From contig PMNG01000069.1 in the NCBI GenBank assembly GCA_003162615.1, positions 295 through 8,432 of the forward strand: a stretch of 8,138 nucleotides of DNA, given 5' to 3'. Positions 1-5,423 of the stretch are shown one piece after another. The notes under the pieces were generated by a model. It made no database searches and was not told the origin of the DNA. It saw nothing but the letters and a program-made list of their open reading frames with translations. This DNA is from Methanothrix sp. (lineage in GTDB: Archaea; Halobacteriota; Methanosarcinia; Methanotrichales; Methanotrichaceae). The position numbers and the translations under genes were made by a program. Each line of letters starts with the position of its first letter. Positions within the stretch are counted from its first letter, which is position 1.

Positions 1-11
1 TAGAGGAAGTA

Positions 12-329
12 ATGACCGCGAATATCCAGCAGATAGGGGAGAATCTTCTGGGTTCCTTAACCCTGCAACCATCCTCCTGTGATAAGTATTCAGGCGTAAT
101 ATTTGGAACAGTTGATGGAGATAAGGTAAAGGCAAACTATTTGTCTGAAGGGTCTATCGGAGGCAAAGATCCACAGTTAGCTATAACCTTTGCAGACAGC
201 GGCATTATCGACACGAATACTTTAACGGGCACCTATTACGTTCAAGATAGCAATATGAACGCTTTATCTGGACCTTTGAAGCGATCAGAAAATAGAGGAG
301 GGAATTATGCCTGCCCAGGATTTCTATGA
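12..329 (+). CDS. Hypothetical beta-rich protein, 5' end uncertain
   Basis: I do not recognise a named family. The 105 residues from the ATG at 12 are rich in Gly, Asp, Ser and Thr. They repeat a pattern of short hydrophobic strands and turns (SGVIFGTVDGDK, LTGTYYVQDSN, ALSGPL), as in small extracytoplasmic beta-barrel or lipocalin-like domains of archaea. No signal peptide or membrane segment is visible. The reading frame is open to the left edge of the window, so the true start, perhaps with a signal peptide, may lie upstream. The GAGG at 3-6, five bases before the ATG, makes position 12 a possible start. The 3' end overlaps the downstream regulator gene by 23 bp, and the regulator's SD lies inside this gene, so the two are probably co-transcribed and translationally coupled. 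The frame is likely real; the function is unknown. Confidence 0.6.
   Translation: MTANIQQIGENLLGSLTLQPSSCDKYSGVIFGTVDGDKVKANYLSEGSIGGKDPQLAITFADSGIIDTNTLTGTYYVQDSNMNALSGPLKRSENRGGNYACPGFL
295..302 (+). promoter_or_regulatory. Strong Shine-Dalgarno of the FilR1-like gene
   Basis: GAGGAGGG lies four bases before the ATG at 307 and fits the archaeal 16S anti-SD. It sits inside the last codons of the upstream gene, which implies coupled translation and fixes the regulator's start at 307. Confidence 0.7.
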
Positions 330-1119
330 TCTAGCCGAAAATCGACTAAAGGCTTTCACGAGATCTGCAGTGCGAACGAAGATTATGTTGCGTCTGGCTA
401 AAATGGGAGAGATGACAGCAGGAGGACTTGAAAAAGACATGAATATCCGAACGTCAACAATTCTACACGCGATGAGGGACCTCACTGATGAAGAGCTCGC
501 TATTAAGTCTCGCCATGGTTATTCATTAACAAATATCGGTAAAATTCAGGCATTGCTGGCGGATGAACTTACAAGCGCTATTGTAGTACTGGATCAACAC
601 AAGGAATTCTGGTTGAACCACGACATCAGTGGATTACCTCCAGAATTTTTGACCCAAATTGGGATGTTGGCCCAGTCTGAAATTCTTAAAGGGGACGGGC
701 CTACTATTCTCAGGTCGCATGAACACTTTCTCTCGGAATTGGCTAAATCGAAGAACGTTTCAGGCGTTTCCCCAATTATATTACCCGACTATCCACAAGT
801 TATCGCTAGGAAAGCTGAGAATGGCGCAAAAGTAAGGCTCATAGTAACAAAGACCGTCTTGGACATAATGATAACGGATTATCGAAGAATTCTCGAGAGT
901 CTACTAAATAGTAAGAATTTCGAGTTGTATTCATTGGATATGGACGTCAAGACGGCTTTTACAGTGTTAGACAACAGCATTTCGTTGGGATTTTTCAGGA
1001 TTGACGGAGGTTATGATGTAGGATCTGATCTCATCTGTAACGGAGAAAAGGCCATAGCATGGGGTATGGAACTTTTTGAATATTACCATAATATATCAAA
1101 TCAGATCACGTTTATTTGA
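307..1119 (+). CDS. Winged-HTH transcriptional regulator, FilR1-like
   Basis: This 270-residue protein has the layout of the archaeal methanogen regulators typified by FilR1, a regulator known from Methanothrix harundinacea. Residues about 20-80 form an N-terminal winged HTH: RTKIMLRLAKMGEMTAG, then the recognition-helix region NIRTSTILHAMRDLTDE, then the wing KSRHGYSLTNIGK. After a linker, residues about 125-265 match the expected FilR1 middle domain (former DUF1724). Typical features there are an ILPDYP stretch, ARKAENGAKVRLIVT and the late SLGFFRIDGGYDVGSDLIC. That domain is thought to be a ligand or signal-sensing module; the ligand cannot be read from sequence. The protein is cytosolic with no membrane segment, and its length is usual for the family. 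Methanogen genomes carry many paralogues, so orthology to FilR1 itself is not claimed. It overlaps the upstream small gene, whose function may be linked. Confidence 0.85.
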   Translation: MPAQDFYDLAENRLKAFTRSAVRTKIMLRLAKMGEMTAGGLEKDMNIRTSTILHAMRDLTDEELAIKSRHGYSLTNIGKIQALLADELTSAIVVLDQHKEFWLNHDISGLPPEFLTQIGMLAQSEILKGDGPTILRSHEHFLSELAKSKNVSGVSPIILPDYPQVIARKAENGAKVRLIVTKTVLDIMITDYRRILESLLNSKNFELYSLDMDVKTAFTVLDNSISLGFFRIDGGYDVGSDLICNGEKAIAWGMELFEYYHNISNQITFI

Positions 1120-1151
1120 TTATAAGGCTCTCTGAAACCTAAAAGTGCAAT

Positions 1152-1171
1152 AATAAAAATTATGTTTTATT
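1152..1171 (+). terminator. Putative terminator after the FilR1-like gene
   Basis: AATAAAA (1152-1158) and TTTTATT (1165-1171) form a 7-bp A/T hairpin with a 6-nt loop, 33 bp after the stop codon. The T-rich right arm resembles the oligo-T signals that end archaeal transcripts. The hairpin itself is weak. Confidence 0.4.
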
Positions 1172-1331
1172 TATTATGTAATTGAGCTGGATAAGATATT
1201 GGTATGACGATCCTATTTAGCGAGTTAAACACAATTTTTGTCGAATTATATTTAGAGATTTCCGAAACTCCCAAATTCCGATCGTAATTTATCGTAAATA
1301 TCATCATACTATTAATAGCAAATAATGATCT
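1172..1331. other. AT-rich gene-free spacer
   Basis: No coding frame, RNA gene or clear terminal inverted repeat was found here. It may include the left non-coding end of the degraded insertion sequence that follows, since the first transposase-like codons appear only at about 1332. Confidence 0.4.
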
Positions 1332-1890
1332 ATGAAGAACCTCATCAATTTTGCCATTCGAGCAGGAATATGTGCGAGAATTACGAACTACCCCACAGCA
1401 GTATCTCAATTAGTAAGTCCCCCGCATCTGGAAGTTTAGAGAGCGCCTTGCCAAAAGCCGGATGGACAAAGAAGTATGGAATGAGCTTCAAGCCGGTTCG
1501 AAGCTATGACCTCAAGGTTAAGAAAGGAATCATGCTGGATGCGTCTTCATCATGTTGCGACTACATTGCAACTCCCGTCAGCTCTTCGAGTTAACGAGAC
1601 CTCAGATCCAATTCATGCAAAAAAATAACATCTTGTGGTGATGATGCAAAAACTCGGCGAAGCCAAGATCGAACCTATGTGAAGAAAGGAACCAAATCCT
1701 GTTTCGGATATAATTGCATGGTACCATGGATACAGATTATGGTCTGATTCGAAGAATTGAGGTCACGGCTGCTTCCGTTCACCATAACATGTGGGGAGCT
1801 GGTAACAATGCGAAGTTCGTTATGCCGAGAAGGTACTTCGAAGCGATACAAAGGATACGCCGCCATGAGTACGTTCAAGAAAAATTTTAA
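1332..1890 (+). pseudogene. Degraded IS5-family transposase
   Basis: Pieces of one transposase of the archaeal IS5-type DDE family appear in order but in changing frames. They are MKNLINFAI (from 1332), EQEYVREL (1360), WKFRERLAKSRMDKEVWNELQ (1429-1491), YDLKVKKGIMLDA (1505-1543), GDDAKTRRSQDRTYVKKG then TKSCFGY (1637-1711), LHGTMDTDYGLIRRIEVT then AASVHHN (1714-1788), and KGYAAMST (1850-1873). A one-base loss near 1712 separates FGY from LHGT. About 70-80 residues between EQEYVREL and WKFRERL are missing, and the C-terminal part of the family (about 60 residues) is absent. The element is dead: several frameshifts, an internal deletion and a lost end. The family match is from remembered motifs (FRERL, AKTRRS, FGYKLH, LIRR.E.T.ASVHD) and was not searched. 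Confidence 0.8.
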
Positions 1891-1961
1891 GCTGATAATA
1901 TCGCGAACTTAAGGTTTATAAATATTTTGTTAATAATTTTTTGCATAGTATCTGCAACTAG

Positions 1962-1978
1962 TTAAATATATATATAGT
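1962..1978 (+). promoter_or_regulatory. Candidate TATA box upstream of the UbiA-like gene
   Basis: TTAAATATATATATAGT is a strong archaeal box-A-like run. Transcription would start near 2000, giving a leader of about 110 nt before the prenyltransferase gene. The surrounding DNA is very AT-rich, so a chance match is possible. Confidence 0.35.
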
Positions 1979-2046
1979 CTGACTGGTAAGGATACATGCC
2001 CCACCCCCAAAAACATTGTAAAAATTTTTCCGATTGTCCTATTTGA

Positions 2047-2075
2047 GCAATTTGGCTATAATGAGGCAAAATTGC
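2047..2075 (+). repeat. Inverted repeat in the UbiA leader
   Basis: GCAATTT (2047-2053) and AAATTGC (2069-2075) are perfect 7-bp arms around a 15-bp spacer containing CTATAATG. The position, 38 bp before the start codon, suits an operator or a leader hairpin. Function is not shown. Confidence 0.35.
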
Positions 2076-2112
2076 TGATATTGGACAGAAATTTTCAAAT
2101 GTAGAAAAATTG

Positions 2113-3039
2113 ATGCCGTTATCTGTGTATCTAAATTTAATATCTGAATATAGATCAGTGTCTAAAGAAAGATTCGCTATAAGTGCAGAGCCGGTCTGCA
2201 ATGCAATAGGGAAGGTCCTTTCTTTCCTTTCAGTAAGTTCTATTTGGGTCAGTTGCCTTGGCTTCTTTAAAACGTTTATCGCCTATGTTTTTCTCGGAGC
2301 GAATCCCAGCAATCTTGTTTGCGGAGTGGTATTTCTAGTCACATTCTGTATCTACAGCTTGGACAAGATTGTTGACATTGATAAAGACCGTTCTAATATA
2401 CCACAAAGATATAGCTTCCTTTATGGGAGAAAGACACTAATATACTCATGTTCCTTCTTAGCTTACATAGTGGCGATCATCTTAACCCAGTTGGATAAAC
2501 CATTTGCTCTTCCAATAATCTTCATTCCTTTTATCGCAAATACGTTCTATGGGACAAAACTGTTTAGGGGCGTACCCAGGCTCAAAGATATACCTGTTAT
2601 GAAGAATATTGTGGTGGCCATATCTTGGGCTCTAGTAACAACGTTATTGGCTGCTATACATCTTGCTAACCCAGTAGCCATAGCAATCATAATGGTGATT
2701 TACTTCATGCTGATAAAAACATTTATAGACACTATACTTTACGATGTGAGAGATGCAAAAGGCGACCGCGAAAACGGCATAAAAACGATGGTAACATTGC
2801 TTGGAGGTGATCGAACCACTCTTGTCCTTCTTGCAGCCAATAGCACTCTAATTCCTTGGCTTGTATTTGTTGATGAAACTGTCCGACCACTAGCTTTAGC
2901 GCTAGTGTTGTACGGATATGCCTACATTTTATACTTCCGGACTAACAGGAATCCACTCACACTGGATTTTTTCGTAGAGGGCCAATGGCTAATGATATCT
3001 GTAGTATACCTTGCGTTTTGGGGGAGATGTGTATTATAG
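2113..3039 (+). CDS. UbiA-family membrane prenyltransferase
   Basis: The protein (308 residues from the ATG at 2113) is an integral membrane prenyltransferase of the UbiA superfamily, which joins an isoprenoid diphosphate to an aromatic or lipid acceptor. Two Asp-rich motifs that bind Mg-diphosphate are visible: SLDKIVDIDKD (D84, D88, D90, D92) and DTILYDVRDAKGDR (D206, D211, D214, D218), the latter followed by the usual GIKTMVTLLG. About eight hydrophobic helices surround them. The first motif lacks the classical N-D start (NDxxDxxxD), so the acceptor is unclear; quinone, haem, ether-lipid and other roles are all possible. The start is uncertain: a TTG directly precedes the ATG, there is no good SD, and a GTG at 2158 would give a shorter N-terminus. 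The codons are more A/T-rich than in the ribosomal cluster. The gene ends convergent with the HTH gene. Confidence 0.8.
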   Translation: MPLSVYLNLISEYRSVSKERFAISAEPVCNAIGKVLSFLSVSSIWVSCLGFFKTFIAYVFLGANPSNLVCGVVFLVTFCIYSLDKIVDIDKDRSNIPQRYSFLYGRKTLIYSCSFLAYIVAIILTQLDKPFALPIIFIPFIANTFYGTKLFRGVPRLKDIPVMKNIVVAISWALVTTLLAAIHLANPVAIAIIMVIYFMLIKTFIDTILYDVRDAKGDRENGIKTMVTLLGGDRTTLVLLAANSTLIPWLVFVDETVRPLALALVLYGYAYILYFRTNRNPLTLDFFVEGQWLMISVVYLAFWGRCVL

Positions 3040-3064
3040 GCTTGAATTTAAAATCTTCAAGCCT
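3038..3064. terminator. Shared hairpin between convergent genes
   Basis: AGGCTTGAA (3038-3046) and TTCAAGCCT (3056-3064) form a perfect 9-bp stem with a 9-nt A/T loop. The left arm overlaps the UbiA-like stop codon and the right arm overlaps the stop of the convergent HTH gene. The structure is the same on both strands and could terminate or stabilise both transcripts. Archaeal termination usually relies on oligo-T rather than hairpins, so this is a candidate. Confidence 0.5.
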
Positions 3065-3656
3065 CTGCCGCCTCATAATCCGTATCGATAGTATCTTGCA
3101 GGCCATCTTTGGAGATATGAGAAGTTACCATTCGCTCAGAGACATCCTGGTCTGAAAGGATCTCATCAAAGCGCTTTGTGAACTTGTCCCTTTCCGCGAC
3201 TTGCTGGCTCTCGAAGATGTTCCTGTACTCGCTGATGGTGGAGGGTGCAACTCTCAGTGCCTCAGCCATCTCCTTGACAGACTTTCCTGCTCCAGAGAGC
3301 TTGAGGAACTCGGCCTTATCGAAGGGTGCTTTTAAATCGGATTCCCGGAAAAGATGGAGCTTAATCCTGGCCCTGCTTACAGTCTTGTTGAGCGATCGAT
3401 CTCCCAGGCGCTCAGCGATCTCTGTATCGCTCAGGCCCTTGTAGAATAACCGGATGACCGTAGAAAGCTGTTCAGATGTTAGCTTGGTCTGAATATTGTA
3501 GGTCTTTATCATCTCTTTGACAACACCCAGAAGAGCGCGCTCAATCTCAGAGCTACCCCTGAGATTGCCGTGCTGAGTTGCCTGTTTCTCTACAACCTTG
3601 GTGCTGGCCCCAATCTTCAGAACAAGATCTCGCAACTGATCTGTTCTACCACTCAT
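3057..3656 (-). CDS. Double-HTH protein, CMI4-like
   Basis: This soluble protein of 199 residues resembles the archaeal 'conditioned medium-induced protein 4' group known mainly from haloarchaea. An N-terminal helical part (SGRTDQLRDLVLKIG) is followed by the conserved stretch LTSEQLSTVIRLFYKGLSD. HTH 1 spans about residues 65-105 (GLSDTEIAERLG, then VSRARIKLHLFRESD). HTH 2 spans about 115-150 (AGKSVKEMAEALRVAPST then ISEYRNIF). The tail is charged and acidic. I chose the ATG at 3656 because GGTGA (3669-3665) stands eight bases upstream; an in-frame GTG at 3668 overlaps that SD and would lie within a few bases of the predicted transcription start. It is transcribed divergently from spt5, which suggests a link to growth or transcription, but no role is known to me. 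The family call is from memory of motifs. Confidence 0.72.
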   Translation of the reverse strand: MSGRTDQLRDLVLKIGASTKVVEKQATQHGNLRGSSEIERALLGVVKEMIKTYNIQTKLTSEQLSTVIRLFYKGLSDTEIAERLGDRSLNKTVSRARIKLHLFRESDLKAPFDKAEFLKLSGAGKSVKEMAEALRVAPSTISEYRNIFESQQVAERDKFTKRFDEILSDQDVSERMVTSHISKDGLQDTIDTDYEAAEA

Positions 3657-3687
3657 TAAGATACTCACCCAACTAGATAACTCCCTT

Positions 3688-3702
3688 GTTTATACTATAA
3701 AG
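3688..3702 (-). promoter_or_regulatory. TATA box of the CMI4-like gene
   Basis: On the minus strand CTTTATAGTATAAAC lies about 26 bp before a predicted start near 3671, leaving a leader of about 15 nt that includes the GGTGA. The core is nearly palindromic (TTTATA-C-TATAAA), so it could in principle also be used toward spt5. Confidence 0.5.
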
Positions 3703-3724
3703 AGATTTCCATTGTATTACAAAG

Positions 3725-3734
3725 CTTTTTATAC
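3725..3734 (+). promoter_or_regulatory. TATA box of the spt5 ribosomal operon
   Basis: CTTTTTATAC is centred about 30 bp before the spt5 ATG. Transcription would start within a few bases of the ATG, and no SD precedes it, so the first gene is probably translated from a leaderless mRNA. Confidence 0.6.
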
Positions 3735-3758
3735 ACGCTTGGCATCTAAATTGGCGGA

Positions 3759-4220
3759 ATGTCCGAGACCAGCATATACGTCGTGAAGACCACTGCAAAT
3801 CAGGAACGTTCGGTGGCCAACCTGATCGCCCAGATAGCACGCAAGGACAAGTATGATATAAGGGCACTGCTGGTACCTGACGTGCTTAAAGGCTACGTTC
3901 TCGTGGAGGCACCCACTCCGGAGATTGTCGATCAGGCAATTCAGGGAGTGCCCCACGCCCGCTCGGTAATAAAAGGGGCTTCCAGCTTTGCTGAGGTCGA
4001 GCACTTTCTCACTCCCAGACCAGTTGTAGTCGGGATAAACGAGGGTGCCATCGTAGAGCTCATATCCGGGCCGTTCAAGGGTGAAAAAGCGAGAGTAAAA
4101 CGCGTGGATGTCGCCAAAGAAGAGATCACAGTCGAGCTCTTTGAGGCTATGGTGCCTATTCCAATCACCGTAAGGGGAGATCATGTGCGGGTGCTCAGCA
4201 AAGATGAAGCACAGAGGTGA
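3759..4220 (+). CDS. spt5: Transcription elongation factor Spt5 (archaeal NusG)
   Basis: Spt5 binds the clamp coiled coil of RNA polymerase, closes the cleft over DNA and raises processivity; in archaea it works with Spt4 and helps couple transcription to the ribosome. The 153 residues have the full archaeal architecture. The NGN domain runs from about 3 to 88 (IYVVKTTANQERSVANL, the LLVPDVLKGYVLVEA core, and IQGVPHARSVI). One KOW domain follows from about 92 to 150 (INEGAIVELISGPFKGEKARV, then VPIPITVRGDHVRVL). The ATG at 3759 matches the usual N-terminus. The stop overlaps the SD region of rpl11, so the two genes are coupled. In many archaea secE lies directly upstream; here there is only a promoter region and a divergent HTH gene, so secE must be elsewhere. 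Confidence 0.95.
   Translation: MSETSIYVVKTTANQERSVANLIAQIARKDKYDIRALLVPDVLKGYVLVEAPTPEIVDQAIQGVPHARSVIKGASSFAEVEHFLTPRPVVVGINEGAIVELISGPFKGEKARVKRVDVAKEEITVELFEAMVPIPITVRGDHVRVLSKDEAQR
4214..4220 (+). promoter_or_regulatory. SD deciding the rpl11 start
   Basis: GAGGTGA stands five bases before the TTG at 4226. The GTG at 4217 is part of this SD and overlaps the spt5 stop. The same seven bases and the same spacing recur before rpl12, which argues that TTG is the start and the GTG is not. Confidence 0.65.
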
Positions 4221-4225
4221 AAAAT

Positions 4226-4705
4226 TTGGCTAATGTCGTTGAAGCATTGGTGCCTGGCGGAAAGGCCAGCGCGGGACCACCCTTGGGCCCGGCCCTTGGA
4301 CCGTTGGGCGTCAACGTCGCTCAGGTAGTGGCCAAGATCAATGAACAGACTAAGGACCTCAATGGAATGCAGGTCCCTGTCAAGATCAAGGTCAAGTCCA
4401 GAACAGAGTTCGAAATAGAGGTAGGTACGCCGCCGACCTCCGCTCTTATCCTGAAGGAGATGGGAGTGGAGAAAGGAACAGGCGACAAATCGACCGTCGG
4501 CAACCTAACAATCGAGCAGGTTGTAAAGATCGCAAACATAAAAAGAAAGAGCCTGCTCTCCAAGACCTTGAAGAATGCAGCTCGTGAGGTTATAGGAACG
4601 GCTGGGTCCTTGGGCGCGACTGTCGATGGACTATCCTCGAAAGATGCACAGCTTGTAGTAGCAGACGGCAAGTACGACGAACTTCTCGGCGAAGGGAAGA
4701 CTTAA
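4226..4705 (+). CDS. rpl11: 50S ribosomal protein L11 (uL11)
   Basis: L11 binds the GTPase-associated region of 23S rRNA at the base of the stalk and takes part in factor-dependent GTP hydrolysis. The proline-rich N-terminal domain signature is clear: VEALVPGGKASAGPPLGPAL then GPLGVNV. The RNA-binding C-terminal domain contains IEQVVKIANIKRKSLLSKTL and the glycine turn GTAGSLGATVDG. A start at TTG 4226 gives 159 residues beginning MANVVEALVPGG, the normal archaeal N-terminus, with an SD five bases away. An upstream in-frame GTG at 4217 would add three residues (MKN) and lies inside the SD, so I prefer TTG. The gene overlaps or abuts spt5 and is separated from rpl1 by an 81-nt leader. Confidence 0.93.
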   Translation: MANVVEALVPGGKASAGPPLGPALGPLGVNVAQVVAKINEQTKDLNGMQVPVKIKVKSRTEFEIEVGTPPTSALILKEMGVEKGTGDKSTVGNLTIEQVVKIANIKRKSLLSKTLKNAAREVIGTAGSLGATVDGLSSKDAQLVVADGKYDELLGEGKT

Positions 4706-4709
4706 ATAC
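4701..4709 (+). promoter_or_regulatory. Candidate internal promoter for rpl1-rplP0-rpl12
   Basis: CTTAAATAC overlaps the rpl11 stop. It resembles a TATA box and would start transcription near 4730, just before the hairpins of the rpl1 leader. In Methanococcus the L1-L10-L12 genes have their own promoter, which makes this arrangement plausible. The box is short and unproven. Confidence 0.3.
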
Positions 4710-4730
4710 AGGGTAGTTAAGTTGGGTTGA

Positions 4731-4780
4731 TTCTCTTTTTTGAGAAGCCGTAGGAGACTACGTGTCGCAGACTACGGAGG
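4731..4780 (+). promoter_or_regulatory. Structured rpl1 leader, possible L1 autoregulation site
   Basis: Three RNA elements lie between rpl11 and rpl1. First, TTCTC (4731-4735) pairs with GAGAA (4742-4746) over a six-U loop. Second, CGTAG (4749-4753) pairs with CTACG (4758-4762) over the tetraloop GAGA, a GNRA type. Third, the left arm extended to CCGTAG (4748-4753) can instead pair with CTACGG (4772-4777), because AGACTACG occurs twice (4755-4762 and 4769-4776). The third pairing takes up the first two bases of the SD GGAGG (4776-4780), six bases before the rpl1 ATG, so the two folds could switch translation off and on. L1 is known to repress its own mRNA in archaea and bacteria, but I could not match the L1 recognition motif itself. 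Confidence 0.5.
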
Positions 4781-4786
4781 ATTGAG

Positions 4787-5422
4787 ATGACAAGTATAGA
4801 GGAAGCCGTAAGGCAGGCCATCGAAGTAGCGCCTGCCCGAAAGTTCAGCGAGAGCATAGATCTGGCCATAAACCTGCACAATATCGATCTATCTTTGCCC
4901 GGCAACCGTGTGGATGTTGAGATAATTCTACCCCACGGCGTAGGCAAGCCTGCCAAGATAGCTGTTTTCGCTGCAGGAGAGACTGCCATGCGGGCTAAGA
5001 GTGCCGGTGCAGATCGAGTTCTCTCCGCCGATGAAATCAAAGAGCTCGGTGGAGACAAAAGAGCGGCCAGAAAGCTCGCTGACGAGTACAAGTTCTTCAT
5101 AGCAGAGACGCAGTTCATGCCGGTAATCGGTAAGAGCTTGGGACCGATCCTGGGGAAGAGGGGCAAGATGCCATCCCCGCTGCCTCCTACACAGGATGTA
5201 ACTCCCCAGATCAACAGGCTCAGGAACATGATCAGGATCAGGTCCAGGGATAAGATGACTTTCCATCTGACCGTCGGGAACAAGAACATGGATATTAAGG
5301 CCCTCACGGAGAACATCGACACAGTCGTCACCAAGCTTGAGCAGACGCTTAAGGATGGAAAGCAGAACCTGAAGTCAGTCTATGTCAAGACTACCATGGG
5401 ACCAGCGGTAAGGGTGATTTAG
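4787..5422 (+). CDS. rpl1: 50S ribosomal protein L1 (uL1)
   Basis: L1 binds helices 76-78 of 23S rRNA and forms the mobile stalk that helps release deacylated tRNA from the E site. In several archaea it also represses translation of its own operon. The 211-residue protein has the two-domain family layout. Domain I is formed by the N-terminal part (ARKFSESIDLAINLHNIDL) and the C-terminal part (DKMTFHLTVGNKNMDIKALT, and the end KSVYVKTTMGPAVRVI). Domain II is inserted between them (VEIILPHGVGKPAKIAVFA, and the signature MPVIGKSLGPILGKRGKMPS). The last two segments hold the RNA-contacting residues. The start at ATG 4787 follows GGAGG with a 6-nt gap. The 81-nt leader before it is structured and may be the autoregulatory site. 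The SD of rplP0 is inside the last codons of this gene. Confidence 0.97.
   Translation: MTSIEEAVRQAIEVAPARKFSESIDLAINLHNIDLSLPGNRVDVEIILPHGVGKPAKIAVFAAGETAMRAKSAGADRVLSADEIKELGGDKRAARKLADEYKFFIAETQFMPVIGKSLGPILGKRGKMPSPLPPTQDVTPQINRLRNMIRIRSRDKMTFHLTVGNKNMDIKALTENIDTVVTKLEQTLKDGKQNLKSVYVKTTMGPAVRVI
5412..5418 (+). promoter_or_regulatory. SD of rplP0 inside rpl1
   Basis: GGGTGAT ends five bases before the ATG at 5424 and lies in the final codons of rpl1, whose stop is separated from that ATG by a single base. This implies translational coupling of L1 and P0. Confidence 0.6.
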
Positions 5423-5423
5423 A

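Noticed and set aside
1325..1594. An 89-codon plus-strand frame
   Set aside because: It only partly follows the IS5 transposase relic (YDLKVKKGIMLDA); the rest is out-of-frame readthrough of the pseudogene, rich in Ser and without family character.
1675..1878. A minus-strand frame of 67 codons
   Set aside because: It lies antisense to the readable transposase fragments and has no SD or protein-like features of its own.
1120..2110. CRISPR array, tRNA or replication origin in the long spacer
   Set aside because: No regularly spaced repeats, no cloverleaf-like sequence and no repeated origin boxes were seen; the stretch is explained by AT-rich spacer and a dead transposase.
1962..2201. Minus-strand frame overlapping the start of the UbiA-like gene
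   Set aside because: It is composed of AT-rich spacer and antisense of a real gene; there is no SD, and the protein has no recognisable features.
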